NCBI GenBank assembly: GCA_018340805.1
Contig: JACMZG010001914.1
Location: forward strand, 18,826,947-18,890,946
Length of the DNA: 64,000 nt
Direction of reading: 5' to 3'
Source of the DNA: Microvelia longipes
Taxonomy: Eukaryota; Arthropoda; Insecta; Hemiptera; Veliidae
In this document: in pieces, positions 49,531 to 62,529 of the stretch
How the letters are laid out: each line of letters begins with the position of its first letter
How positions within the stretch are numbered: the first letter of the stretch is position 1
The notes under the pieces: model-generated
Seen by the model: the letters and a program-made list of their open reading frames with translations, nothing else
The model's database searches: none
What the model was told of the DNA's origin: nothing
Made by a program: the position numbers and the translations under genes

Positions 49531-50316
49531 AAAAACTCGGGTACGGGGTACCTCGGTACTTTTCCTCATTACATCGGATTCGCTACGCTCATCCTCCCTG
49601 CTTCGTACTCGCTTCGCTCGTCCTCAGAATATAAAAATCGTTAAATTTACACAGCAACACGTCTTTGGACTTGCTTCGCTCGTCCCTAAATAGGAAATAT
49701 ATCCGTTTCATTCCCAGCGGTCACCCATTAAGGAACTGACAACGCTCGATGCTGCTGAATTTTTATTATCCGACATGAATCATGGATATATTCGTATTGA
49801 AAAGAAAATTTGTTTTCTTATATTTGTTTATTGCGCAATATTATAAACTTGTACCAAATTTTAACTTAATTGTATAATTTTCCGATTTTTTTAAAAAACG
49901 AACAAAAGTCATTTCATAAAAATTGAACTAATGCTGATAATGAAATGAAACTAGACACATATGTTAGTCTTATACATGTCTACATGCGCGCTAAATCTCA
50001 AATTGATAACAAAATGTCTCAGCGTTTTATCATTTTACTAAGTTATTATTGCGAGTTAATGATGTCATAAAAAATTGTTTTCCTGATAGCACAGCTACAC
50101 TTATAGACCGATTTTTGTACAAAGTTTTAACTCTCAAGCATAAATACACAGGGAGCTACCATATGATAACAGACACACACAGACAACTTTGTGAAAAATA
50201 CTTAGAAGGAAAATACACCAGGAACGGATAATGCGGGTGACATACCGATTTAGGATTTTTCGGCACACACAATACTTTTCCTATACACCTACGGTATGAA
50301 AGAGGAAAAGTAAAAA
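49531..50316 (-). repeat. 5S-rRNA-derived dispersed repeat, copy 5 (full length)
   Basis: It starts CGGGTACGGGGTACC and has two GGACTCGCTTCGCTCGTCC-type palindromes. The 5S-like core at 49710-49762 is among the clearest: read on the minus strand, AGCAGCATCGAGCG then AATGGGTGACCGCTGGGAAT match the A box and C box of 5S genes. It ends with the shared body and terminal hairpin near 50270-50310. Confidence 0.85.
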
Positions 50317-51060
50317 TATAAAAATACTGAAGTGTGAAGACTGAGAGTGAAAAGAAAAGACTTTTCACACCAACAGAACATTAGACAAACATATGTCAGC
50401 AATTCATTAAAATTGTTGTTTTAGCAAAAGTTACCAGACTTGTTTTTCCGAGCCAAAGGTGAGTATAGGCTGAACAAATTTAGCGCTGAGGCGAAACTGA
50501 GGTTAGAAATTTAATATTTAAAACACGGAACGAAGCTGACTCAGGCAAAAGTTACCTGAGAAGGTTAGTTTTAAGTTACAGCGAATCAAGCAGAAATATT
50601 TGCTGTGTGAATCATCAAGAATAATCAATTTGAACTTAAAAGGGAATAACCAAGCAAAATACTACGTTGGCTTCTTGTTGTTTACGTTGCTATGTTTGGA
50701 GTTTTACTAGACCACAATGTGGGGAGCATTGAGCCTTCTGAGTCAGTATTATGGATCCATAAATGTTAAATGATAAATGGGGAATAGTATGATCAAAAGG
50801 TTGCCACGTGAGATATTAATCCCCAACAATTCTATCTTGCATTTCACACATAATAATAATAATAGAATCTTCCCAATTACTTTAATTCAATTCTAAAACC
50901 GACGCAAATTGTGTCTCGAAAATGCAGTGAAAAAGTATCATACGCATTATCTATCTTACATCTTACGCATTTTGTGTAAAATAGCCGTGAAAAAGCGAGT
51001 CGTACACAAGGTCTCATAAATTGTTATAATTTTGGAATATTTAGTAGTGTAAGAATCAAA

Positions 51061-51846
51061 GATCAGATTCGGGGTACCTCTGAACTATTACACAACACAT
51101 CGGATTCGCAACCCCCCATGTTTGCTAGTTCGGACTCGCTTCGCTTGTCTTCAGAATATACAAACCACCAAATCCACTGCAGCACATCTACGGACTCGCT
51201 TCGATCGTCCTCAGACAGTAATTGCATTGGTTTTATTCCCAGGAATCACCCATCCAGGCATTGACCTCGCTTGTTGCTGCTCAACTTTAATGATTCAACA
51301 AAAAGCATAGATACTTGCTGTATTGAAACGAAATTTAGTACATTTATTCTTTACGTAAATTAAAAAACTTGAACTAATATTCAACTCAATAAGATTATTT
51401 CTCATTTTTTTTTAAACGTATACTAGATAAAAATTTAACTAATGCTCATAATTAAATGTAATTTAACACATATGTTAGTCTTTAAATCACTACATGCGTG
51501 CCAAAGCTTAAACTGAACAAATTGTTCCGCGTTTTCTGAATTTTCTAAATTTTTGAGTAAATTGGTGAGTCAGTCTTTGCAGTAAATTGAGGTTATAAGA
51601 ACTTATTTTCCGAATAGCTCAACTAGACTAAAGATTGATTTTTGTACCAAGTTTCAACTCTAGCATAAATACGCTGGGAGCTACGATGATAAAACGTACA
51701 CACATATGCAGAAAGCTTTGTGAAAACCCTTTGGCCTTAAAAACACCTGAAACGGATACATCCTATGTGAAATCACGGTTTCTGATTTTTTACAAACACA
51801 ATTCTTTTACTTAAATAACTATGGTATAAATGAGGAAAAGAAAAAA
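51061..51846 (-). repeat. 5S-rRNA-derived dispersed repeat, copy 6
   Basis: It has the same layout as the other copies, with the 5S-like core at 51235-51288 (minus strand: CCTGGATGGGTGATTCCTGG). It ends in a GGAAAAG hairpin arm directly beside the minisatellite at 51850. Confidence 0.8.
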
Positions 51847-51849
51847 GTT

Positions 51850-52420
51850 TAACTCGGAATAATTGCTCTGCTGGACTCAGAACTAGTTTTGACTGGGAAT
51901 ATTTGCTCTGCTGGACTCAGAATGTCTCAGAACTAGTTTTGACTAGGAATATTTGCTCTGCTAGACTCAGAACTAGTGACAAGGAATATTGCTCTAGACT
52001 CAGAATAGTTTTGACTAGAATATTTGCTCTGCTGGACTCAGAATGTCTCAGAACTAGTTTTGACTAGGAATATTTGCTCTACTAGACTCAGAACTAGTTT
52101 TGACTAGGAATATTTGCTCTGTTGGACTAATAACGTGTTTTTAATTAGATTATTTGCTAGTGTAGAACTCAGAACTGATTTTAATAAGGAATATTTGCAC
52201 TGTTTGACTCAGAAGTTTTTTTAATTCGGAATATTTGCACTGTTGGACTCAGAAATTGTTTTAATTTGGAAAATATGCTCGTGTGGACTAAGAAGTTGTT
52301 TTCGAAATATTTGCTTGTGTTCTACTTGCAACTTATTATAATTCGGTTAATTTGCTAGAGTTGGACTAAGAAGTTGTTTAACTCGAAATATTTACTTGTT
52401 TTGGACTCAGAGTAAGTGTT
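51850..52420. repeat. Minisatellite, about 38-40-bp unit, about 14 copies
   Basis: The unit is GGAATATTTGCTCTGCTGGA, CTCAGAACTAGTTTTGACTA. It degrades to the right. It abuts the hairpin end of 5S-derived copy 6. Confidence 0.9.
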
Positions 52421-53103
52421 CACTGTCAGAGTAAGACCTCAATCTATAATCTTCAACGTACCGCAAGTACAACAAAAACAGCTACAGCTCAAAGTAAAAC
52501 GGGCAAGCAAACGATCATACTTGTCAGATCTATAAAGAGTACACTAGACACTGTAGCTCCCGAGTCTATAAGAACCAATCTAGTTATCATACTCAGCCAA
52601 CCGTACTATAATTATATCTGTCTGCAAACAATCCAGTAAGTCCAACCATTTCCACTAAACATGTCAAACGTTAAAACTTAAAATAAAGCTCGAAACAAAC
52701 GCTTTATCATCAACAACAATCAATAATTCTTTACTTTAATAAAAAAGTTTTAAAAACTGAAATAATAATGATACTAAAATAATATCCCTGCACTCACAAA
52801 CACGTAGTTTCTATTCGAGCTAATTTAATTATTACCTATTTATACACATAAACACACGACGACACATATTAACACACACTAAGAGTTGGATGTATAAATG
52901 AAATTTCACATACGAGCAGGTCACCTGCACAGCGATTGGATTTCCAATCAGAATTGGTGTAACGTAATTCTTTTAATTGGTGTCTTATTAGTTATTTTTA
53001 TAAGTAATTGATTTCTAACTAATAAGACAGTAAATTGAGAAATTACATCTAGTTACAGGGATAAGTGAGGTTTCATATAGAATTACAATAATGCAACGCG
53101 ACC

Positions 53104-53119
53104 AATATTAATTGCACAG

Positions 53120-53195
<76 letters not shown>

Positions 53196-53311
53196 CTACT
53201 TCTAATTTTAAGTAGAAAACACATAGAAAAGACTTACATAAAATTTGGTAACGTTTCAAACTAAGTTCTTCGTCTGACAAAGAGGGACTCATACTATATA
53301 TATATATATAT

Positions 53312-53355
<44 letters not shown>

Positions 53356-53360
53356 TATAT

Positions 53361-53393
<33 letters not shown>

Positions 53394-53413
53394 ATTATAT
53401 ATGTATGTATATG

Positions 53414-53490
<77 letters not shown>

Positions 53491-53589
53491 TGAGTCCCTC
53501 TTTGTCAGACGAAGAACTTAGTTTGAAACGTTACCAAATTTCATGTAAGTCTTTTCTATGTGTTTCTACTTAAAATTAGAAGTAGAAAT

Positions 53590-53647
<58 letters not shown>

Positions 53648-53668
53648 TATATCTGTGCAATTAATATT
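53104..53668. repeat. Large fold-back, about 565 bp, with (TA)n arms and centre
   Basis: AATATTAATTGCACAGAT at the left is mirrored by ATCTGTGCAATTAATATT at the right. Inside, about 125 bp of each arm (from AATTTCTACTTCTAATTTTA to AGAGGGACTCATACTATATA) are reverse complements with one or two differences. TA tracts lie both outside and between. Confidence 0.85.
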
Positions 53669-53694
53669 CAAAGAGGACAAAGAGGACTCAATAC

Positions 53695-53717
53695 TATATA
53701 TATATATATATATAATT

Positions 53718-53763
<46 letters not shown>
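53695..53763. repeat. (TA)n tract
   Basis: TA repeat beside the fold-back, preceded by a partial duplicate of its AAAGAGG.ACTCA.TACTATATA word. Confidence 0.93.
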
Positions 53764-53767
<4 letters not shown>

Positions 53768-54034
53768 TTTTTAATTATTTATTTAAGTGTGTGTTCCACT
53801 TTAGTACTACACACACTTTTAAGCATTAGATATAAAGAAGGATAATTCAATGATCATTATCATTTTTCAACTATTACTTCTTTCCGATTATTTAAATATT
53901 TGAAATCTATATAATCTTTAGTTGAAAAATTATGATTTTCCCCCACCAAATTTTATATAATAAGAGAAATGAACGATACAAACTTATATTTTATCTAAGA
54001 AGTCTTAGATGAAATAAAAGCAACAAGATAACTC

Positions 54035-54092
54035 TTACCGTATAAACCAAAAGCATAGGAATAACTTCCTATGCTTTTGGTTTATACGGTAA
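54035..54092. repeat. Perfect short palindrome (27-bp arms, 4-bp loop)
   Basis: The left arm starts TTACCGTATAAACCAAAAGC; the right arm is its exact reverse complement around TAAC. Confidence 0.87.
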
Positions 54093-54479
54093 TATACCTC
54101 AATCTTTGAGGTATCTTTTGATTTCAAAAGATCAAAAAATCATTTAAATGTTAGGAATATATTATTTTATATTTTTATCATTAATATTATATTGAATAAA
54201 AGATAAGGAATCTTAGTTTAAAAGTTGGCAATAGGCTTTATTTGGCATCAATGTATAGGATATTGTTGTTTATCTGGGAAAGACCTGAGTTAGATATGCA
54301 CGTATAAACTTCACAATATTCTATAAATAAATTCATACATTGGGGTTTCCAACCCCCCCCCCCCACCCTCCCACCACTCCTCCAGAGAAAACTTTAATCT
54401 TATAAAAATCAACTATTTTAGAATAAGAAGCTGAAGAATCGGAAGAATGGTAAAAAGTAATAATTTTTTTACCAAATTT

Positions 54480-54970
54480 ATGCTATAGGTATATAGGAAA
54501 AGTATTGTGTTCGCAAAAAAATAAAACATATTATTTGAATTTAGGTGTTTTAAGGCCTCCAAAGTGGTGTAAACTAAGTTTTCTGTGTGTGTGTGCGCGT
54601 GCGAGTCTATTACCATCATAGCTCCCAGCGTATTAGTGCTAGAAAAGTTGAAACTTGATACAAAAATCAATCTTTAGGTGTAGTTGTGTTATCCGGAAAA
54701 AGTGGCATACTACCGCTTGTGTAAACGTATGTGAATTTTCAAATTCAGAACTAATGCTGATAGTAAAATGTTCCTTTTTACATTAGTTATCCTTGCATAT
54801 AAGTAGATGTGAATAAAATTTAAACATCCAGACATAAATACTTGTAAGTTTTCCTGAGCCAGTTGGTGATTTTTTGACATTTTTACTGAGTCATAATTAT
54901 GGGTTAATGACATTCCACATATATCATAAACAATAGGGTTCAGTAAATTAAAAAGGTTAATTTTTGTACA
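54480..54970 (+). repeat. 5S-rRNA-derived repeat family, fragments
   Basis: 54480-54700 matches the reversed tail end (GGAAAAGTATTGTGTTCGC, then a GTGTGTGTGCGCG word and CATAGCTCCCAGCG). 54700-54970 looks like diverged body sequence, partly in the other orientation. No 5S core is present. It abuts a long (TA)n tract. Confidence 0.55.
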
Positions 54971-54994
54971 AGTTTCATTTCGGTCCGGAAAAAA

Positions 54995-55190
<196 letters not shown>

Positions 55191-56383
55191 CAGGGTGTTT
55201 CATATAAAGTGTCCACCAGAAAAGGAGGTGATAGTACTTCTCAAAAGGAACAAAAAATGTCCTATAATATAAACCCCGATCTCCAACCGTTTTCCCACAA
55301 GGTCAAATTTAATATTTTAAAAAAATATTTGACCTCTTATCATAAAATTGTTAATAGAGATTTAACTATTCAAGCTAGAAAGGCGGAATTGGTCTCATTA
55401 GAAAGCTGAGTAAATTTCCTAAAGGACAAACTACTAACTATGTCAAATATTTTGGAACTACTGCCCAAAATTTTGCATGAAACATGATTTTTTTAAAAAA
55501 ATGAATTTTATGGAATTTTTGTAGTAGGGCATTAGAGGAAATAAGAGATGAGCAAAAGTTCAGCCAAGAACGGAAAAAACTTCTCTTATGACTGCCCTTC
55601 AAGAAAATGTAAATTTTTTATACATTCAATAGTCAAAAATGAAAGCTATTGTTGCTAGAAGTTGCAAAAACTGATCATTTTGTCGTATAAAAGTGAAAAA
55701 TAATGTGTTATTTTAACAAATATTTTATTTTCGAAAGTAATTTAATAATACGATTTTTAGACTCTAGAAGGTAAAATAAACCTATTTATTCTCACAATTT
55801 TTCTCTAAAACCACTCTTTTCCCTTGCTTTAGAGATTTTTAATTATTTTATGTACCATGCAATTAACATTGTAGACATATGCAAAATGCCAAAAAAATAT
55901 CAGTTTTTCCAACTTCTAGGAAGAATGGCTTAAAATTTGACTATTGAATGTATAAAACTATTTAACTTTTCTTAAAGGGCAATCATAAGAGAAGTTTTTT
56001 CCGTTCTTGGCTGAACTTTTGCTCATCTCTTACTTCCTCTAATGCCCTACTACGAAAATTCCATAAAATTCATTTTTTAAAAAAAAACATGTTTCATGCA
56101 AAACTTTGGGCAGTAGTTCCAAAATATTTGACATAGTTAGTAGTTTGTCCTTTAGGAAATTTACTCAGCTTTCTAATGAGACCAATTCCGCCTTTCTAGC
56201 TTGAATAGTTAAATCCCTATTAACAATTTTATGATGTGAGGTCAAATATTTTTTTAAAATATTAAATTTGACCTTGTGGGAAAACGGTTGGAGATCGGGG
56301 TTTATATTATAGGACAGTTTTTGTTCCTTTTGAGAAGTACTATCACCTCCTTTTCTGGTGGACACTTTATATGAAACACCCTG
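55191..56383. mobile_element. Fold-back element, 1.19 kb, arms about 490 bp or more, mirrored ORFs
   Basis: Ends are CAGGGTGTTTCATATAAAGT and its complement, of the TACAGGGTGTTTC type common in insect DNA elements. The two arms are reverse complements for at least 490 bp with scattered single differences; the centre is near 55787. Each arm keeps an open frame of about 65 codons (STRKGGDSTSQKEQK start, ELVSLES end): plus at 55209-55409 and minus at 56165-56398, differing at only a few residues. The flanking bases are TA-rich, so the target duplication is unclear. No transposase is present. A related terminus (AAACACCCTGTATAT) occurs at about 17139 in a yki intron. Confidence 0.8.
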
Positions 56384-57343
56384 TATATATATCATCAAGA
56401 ATATATACCTTCTTCACCAGCCTTCCAAAAATAACTACCCTCATCCCTCTCCTCCATGATTCTAACCTCATAAGCTCACTTGTTTCTGAAAATTCGCTAA
56501 CATTGTAAGTGAGACAGGGACTAATATTATACCATACAGTTACTCAGCACTTTAAAAAGATAAAATTAGAACACTGAAACGGATTATTTGAGTGAAGGGA
56601 CGGTAGAAAGTTCTAACAAAAGCCCTCGAAACAACCTTAGGGTTTTTACCACGGGAAAATCAATCGCATTGAATACAAGACAGCGTTATATCAAGGTTGT
56701 TTGGCTATTGACCCTTGTCGGCTATAAGCAGGTTATTTGAAAACGAGGGTTCTTTCATAGTACCTTCGTCAGGTACTTTTAGGTCAAGGTTGGTACTTCT
56801 AGGAAACAGGCAAGCATGAAATTTTAACTTAAAAGACTTTTGTGGTTATTGGATCGAATTTCACCTATAGGTATTATTAATACTACAATCCTACACGGTC
56901 TGTTGTGGCAAGCAGCAAAAATTAATACTAAAGTTGTGTTTACAAAATTTCAGCAATTGATAAATCTAATCGATTCGAATATGGGATGTATCAATTGATT
57001 TTTTTGATCAATGAAAACATTTGCTTCGAACCCTTAAATCAATACATTAAGAACCTACGGCTCCTTTAAGGAACCTTCCAGAAGAAAAATCTTTAGATCA
57101 TAATTTGATTCTAATAAAAATTAAGGGCTTAACTTCGGCTGCGAAATCTGGCACGATTTTTACTTTTTACATTATACTTACATTACATTAATACTTTTGG
57201 GAAAAAGTACAAAACATACATGTTTACAAAAAATAAAGCCACAGAAAAAATAACTCTTTAGGCCTTTTTTGCCACTTCCCTAGACGAAAATTAAGAAATT
57301 GTACTTCGTAATTGTTAGTCATCAAATTTAGCATTGACCGCAA

Positions 57344-57451
57344 TCAAACATCTTCTTTCACACGGTTTTCCGCCGTGTCGATTGTATTCTTCAGCCGCGC
57401 CTGTAATAATCCCTCTCGATTTTCTTCCAAAACATCTCTCGACCGTAAATC
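57344..57451 (-). other. Candidate coding fragment, unidentified
   Basis: After a possible acceptor (aataaacag) the minus strand reads 35 residues, DLRSRDVLEENREGLLQARL then KNTIDTAENRVKEDV, to TGA at 57344. It is charged, likely helical, and richer in GC than its neighbours. It may be a retroelement fragment or an orphan exon. Confidence 0.25.
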
Positions 57452-57989
57452 CTGTTTATTAATAGATTTTTATACCTTTTTATTTTTTTTAAAAAAAAGC
57501 GAAAAATAATTAATATATACCACATAATTAACATACATACATAGTCATAAGTATAATAGACAAACACTCTAATATTTAATATCATAATATAAATTATATA
57601 TGTTGACCAATAAATTCTCTCCAATGGTGTCTTAAGAATAAGCTGAGGGCTTGGTAATATTTATATGAGTTTGTTTATGCCCCGGTATCTTATATGTAAG
57701 AAACGATTTATTTAATTTGTTAAGCTTTGAATTTTAAGTTCAGTCTTAATGTTGGTATAGTTGGGTGGAAGTTTGTAATCAGACTTGATGCACACCCTTG
57801 CAAATATAACTTGAGAAAGGTGTAATTTAGAAAAATTCTCACAGATTTTCGACTTTTTCCCACCTTATACCCCTCACTCTTTATAGAAATATAAAATGGT
57901 TTCAGTAGTGATTAAATGCGCTGATGATTTTTTATAAGTTATAAAAATTTATAAGGAGTGGACAGGGAATTCACAGAATCTATCTATCC

Positions 57990-58655
57990 CTCACAGTATT
58001 CATGCTAGAGAGTTGCTAACAAAAACTTGGCAGAAAAATCAATCTTTAAATCTAGTTGTGCTACCCAGAAAATTTTAAGACGTCATTAACCCACAATAAT
58101 GAATCAACAAAATTTGAGATTTAGCAAGTATGTAATCATAAGTTTCACCAACAAATGAGCTAAGGTTCATCTCATTATCAGCATTAGTTCAATTTTTATC
58201 GAATGACTTATTTTAAAAATCTAAAAATTATCTAATTGAGTTGAATTCGGTAGTATATCTCTTTAAATAATAAACTTTGTGTACATTTTTTTAAAAAAAT
58301 TGTAAACATTTGGAAAACAATTCAATTGAATTGAAATTTCGTACGAGTATTTACCTTTACGTAATAAATAAGCACACCAAGTTTCGTTTTAATACGACAA
58401 GTATATCCATGATTTTTCATGGATAAAAAATTTAAGCAGCATTGAGCGCGGTCATCTATATAGTGACCGCTGAGAATAAAACCGATGTATGCAATATCTG
58501 AGGACGAGCGAAGCGAATCCGAAGTCATGGTGCAGTAAAAAGTTGGTGAATTGTATACCCTGAGGACGAGCGAAGCGTGTCCAAAGCAGGGAGGATGAGC
58601 GTAGCGAATCCGATGTGATGAGGAAAAGTTACGAAGTACCCCGTACCCGACTTTT
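57990..58655 (+). repeat. 5S-rRNA-derived dispersed repeat, copy 7 (opposite orientation)
   Basis: The 5S-sense strand here is plus. The 5S-like core is at 58429-58480 (TTTAAGCAGCATTGAGCGCG, then AGTGACCGCTGAGAAT). Three copies of the GAGGACGAGCGAAGCG-type motif follow at 58500-58625, then GTACCCCGTACCCGACTTTTT at 58637-58655, a T run that could end pol III transcription. The terminal-hairpin end is missing on the left. Confidence 0.83.
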
Positions 58656-60767
58656 TATTCTATAGCATACCAAGGTGAAGTGAAAAACGAAGTACGTTTG
58701 AGGAAAGTTTTAATGCTATATCGATGATTTTAACAAGTAAAGCGCAACAAATAAAACAAGTATTTTACCGATAATGATTACGAAATAATAAAAAAACTAT
58801 TGAATTCATAAGTAAAATATTTGTAGTGCTGCTAATTTAAAAAAAAATATAACCATTGGATGATAAACCTTCAGGTAACAGGTAGGTAAATAAGGAAACC
58901 CTAATAATATAATTGATTATAGGTTATAATAAAAAAAAACAGGTTGAAGCCCTTACTCAGGTTACTTCACAGGTTTAGAAATTGACACGCCCATCCAACC
59001 TCACAAAGTTGCTCATAGAAAATGTCTATTTTGGTAACAATAGCCCTAACAATAACCTTTTATTGTTAAAAGCCATTAATAATACTATGGTAACATAGAT
59101 TTGATTTTAAGGGGTGTAAATAGACAAGTGTACTAATATACAGAAGTTGGCAGCCAAAACTGATAAGGCCGGTTACTTCTTAACACTTTATATACACTAG
59201 AATTACATTTACTTTAGTATGTAAATTAAATTTGGGCGTTCGGCTTCATATTTAAGTCCAAAGAAGGGTAGGATTGCCAACACAGGGATGTTGGCGATTA
59301 TTCATTGTTAAACTCGTAAAAAAATTGTTAAAATTATTAGGCTGTGCTACGATATTCCGAGATTTATGCACTCTTAGTGGCATTAAATAAAAAAAATGTT
59401 TGTTTTATTTTCAAAAAAATGAATAATCCCTTAGAATATAATTGTGTGAGACGGCTAGGAATCTAACAAGCAAAAAGCTATGCCACATTTGGAAACTCCT
59501 AGGTCCTAGGTGGCTTTCGCACATGGAAATGAATGAAATGAAATGAAATTATATCTCTATGTCTATCTTTGTCTCTATCTGTATGTCAACCATAGAGATA
59601 TAATACTAGAGGAGGCATAACATTAGATTAAGAGACCTAAAACGTGTTTTTGGGGGCTATTAGGGGCCCTGTGTAACCTCATTGCATCCTACTCCAGTAG
59701 TCTGTGTGTTAAGGTTGTAATAAATCAATTGTCGTCTGATTTTCACACATTATTTGTGTTTCTTTTGAAGTATAAACGTTTTATTATGCAAGTCACTGTA
59801 ATTTTGTACTGCAGATTATAAATAGTCGAAAGGAGTTCAGGTTACTTTTTCGATGTTTCAAAATTCAACCGATATGCTCCCTTTAGTAATATATCTCTAT
59901 GGTGTCAACATTTCATAATTAGAAAAAAATAGGTAGTGTCAAACGATACAAACAGCTTAAAAGAATCTAAAATAATGTGTAATGACTAATTTCACCTGTG
60001 GAAGGTAACGCATCATATCAGTTATAACTCCATGTTTGTAGCAGAGCGTTCCCGTTACGATTAATTGGCGGGATCAGGAACTCTGCGAGCCAATCAACAG
60101 CCCTGAGATCTCTAGTAATCCTGACGCCAAAAACTATTAATTATACCATAAATAAATTTAGACAAGTCATTAAATTTTCCCAAACTAGCAATGTAATAGA
60201 CTCAATAAAATAGTTAATGGTAATGTGCTAGCTAATGTACTGTGTATACTCACGAAATATTATCACATTTAAATAAAAGTCTTTTTTTCTAATCTATATC
60301 TGAATACATACCTGTAACAAAGGAATAATCACAAATATTAGATCATCGGCAAATACAAGTGTAGATCATGATATACAATTAATATAGAAAATTGTCTCTA
60401 TCGAAAAAAAATGCTCTGAATTTTAAAAAGTAGCAAAGCATAGATTAACTTCAAAGCTTATAGCGATAACTTTAAGTATCCGTAAAATTAGTAACAGATA
60501 ACCAATGAAAACAGCTCTAATTGCGGCCTGTTTTCTAAATAAATTTATGTAATTATATCATTTTTACAAGAGAATAGATTTCTGTTGATGTGTGTCATGT
60601 CATTCTGGGTCATGACATTGTATTTTTATTTAATTTGTAATTTGTCTTGTATAAAATATACTAGTGCGTTATCTATTATAAAACACAATAATTTCGACCA
60701 AGATAAAACAAAAAGAGAAAAATTATATATATGAACTAAAATTAAAATATGAAAATAACCAAATTTA
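58656..60767. other. Non-coding block
   Basis: No gene recognised. Contains a short ATGAATGAAATGAAATGAAA run near 59530 and otherwise unique-looking AT-rich sequence. Confidence 0.6.
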
Positions 60768-61415
60768 TATTGCAGTTCGTCTTCGGATTCGCTTTGCTCG
60801 TGTACTCATACAAATAACATCCGCTTTATACCCAGCGGTCACCCATCCAGGTACTGACCTCGCTCGTAATGGGTATAACATTAGTGATCCAACAAAAACC
60901 ATAAATATAATCACCATATTTAAATGAAACTTAGTATGCCTAGTCATTGGACAAATGGACACACTCGTGCTAAATTTTTATGTTTTTAAAAATTGTTTAA
61001 AAACGCATAGATGTCGATAAATGAAAATTGAACTAATGCTGATAATGAAATAAAACTTGTTACATTTGTAGGTCTTATATAGGAGTACATGCGTCCTAAA
61101 TTTCAAATCGATTGTAACATGATTCCGCTTTTTATAAATTTTTAAATATTTGCTGAGTCGTTATACCCGGTAAATAACGTCATAACAACTAGTCCTGAAA
61201 AAATATTTTTGTACTAAATTTTAACAATCTAGCCTGACACACAGGGACCTACAATGATAACAAACACACACATACTGACAGACAAATTGGAAAAAACTAC
61301 CCAGGAGGTCTTAAACAACACTAAAATTAACAATTCAAGTAAAATTCCTGTTTTGGTATTAAAGTGCAAGCGCAATACTCTTTCTATGAACCCACGGTAT
61401 AAATTAGGAAAAGTA
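60768..61415 (-). repeat. 5S-rRNA-derived dispersed repeat, copy 8
   Basis: It is truncated at the GGTACC end, starting at a TCTTCGGATTCGCTTTGCTC motif. The 5S core at 60829-60868 is the best match in the window: the minus strand reads GAGCGAGGTCAGTACC then TGGATGGGTGACCGCTGGG. The body and a degraded hairpin follow. Confidence 0.82.
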
Positions 61416-62457
61416 AAAATTAAAGTGCAGTCAAAATCAATTAATGAAAATTAAAATCAACTGATATAGTTCCAAATCTCACCGCCATGACCTGTAACAG
61501 CGCTAGCTAACAATGCCCTTGTACTCATCAAAACCAAGGTTAACTTAACATCTAGCAAGTATATCATTAATAAACCTAAATATGTCAACGAATAAAACCC
61601 ACAAGAACACAAAATAATCGACAAAAAACTCCACAATACGTAGAATAATACAGCTTAATAATAACTTTTTTAATAGTTAATAAATAATTATTGCCACAAA
61701 AAATGTGAGTGTCATATGAAAAGACATTAAGATGAAGAAAATAAACCAGGAGGCTATTAGTTTCCCACGATTGGTCTCATTCTCTTATAAGTTCAATTTT
61801 TATAACTGTATCAACAGATTTATATATGTCATTCGATAATTTTTATGAAAATAGTTTTGAGTTAATTAAAATTAATCAAAGTAGCTGCGATAGATTGAAA
61901 CTTCATATTATAAGTTAGTTTGATTCGGTTTGGAATTTAGTTTGTTTTTAAAGGGAATTAGGATTAATTAGGATTGGGTTTTTAAATATTCACTGAACTG
62001 ATTATGATACTTATGTACTTAGTTAGCAAGATGGCAGTTTGTTCAAAAATATTTTTCAAACATAAATATATGAAGTTTTTTTATAATTGAAACGTTATAA
62101 GTATTTTATTCGTTTTTATATAGCTTAGTATCCAATGTAATTATTTGCATAAGTGACTAACATAGTTATTGATTAAATAAATAAACTTCATAAGGTTGGA
62201 TAGAGTTTCTTAACCTGCAATACAGGTACCAAGAACTCGCACTAAATCTTACCTTTTTTAACATTGTTTTCTATAACAACTCTGTAGACTTTACAATCTA
62301 TCAAGACTAAGCAAAGCTCTCCATAAAAGTTATATAGTTAAATTAATTCAACAATAAGTAATGAGTAAGTAATAATAATAAAGGTGGGGAAGATCCTAGA
62401 TCTTAGCAATTATGTCTCTGGGACGCTTTTTGCCAGCCCCAAGAACGTCCTCACCTC

Positions 62458-62529
62458 TTACTTAATAGAATCTCTATTCTCTTTGAACCTGTCTGATTCC
62501 ATAATGAACTTCAGAACATCTGCCCATGG
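62458..62529 (-). pseudogene. Possible C-terminal fragment of a non-LTR retrotransposon protein
   Basis: The minus strand reads HPWADVLKFIMESDRFKEN-type sequence to TAA at 62458. A short VL.FI..T.RF tail is typical at the end of some Jockey/R1-type proteins, but the match is from memory and short. Confidence 0.25.

Noticed and set aside
54351..54385. C-rich run as a possible G-quadruplex regulator
   Set aside because: A single homopolymer-like run with irregular spacing and no nearby gene; too weak to call.
60829..60868. Functional 5S rRNA gene
   Set aside because: Only the 3' half of 5S is similar; the 5' third and the closing helix are absent, and the segment sits in a dispersed repeat.
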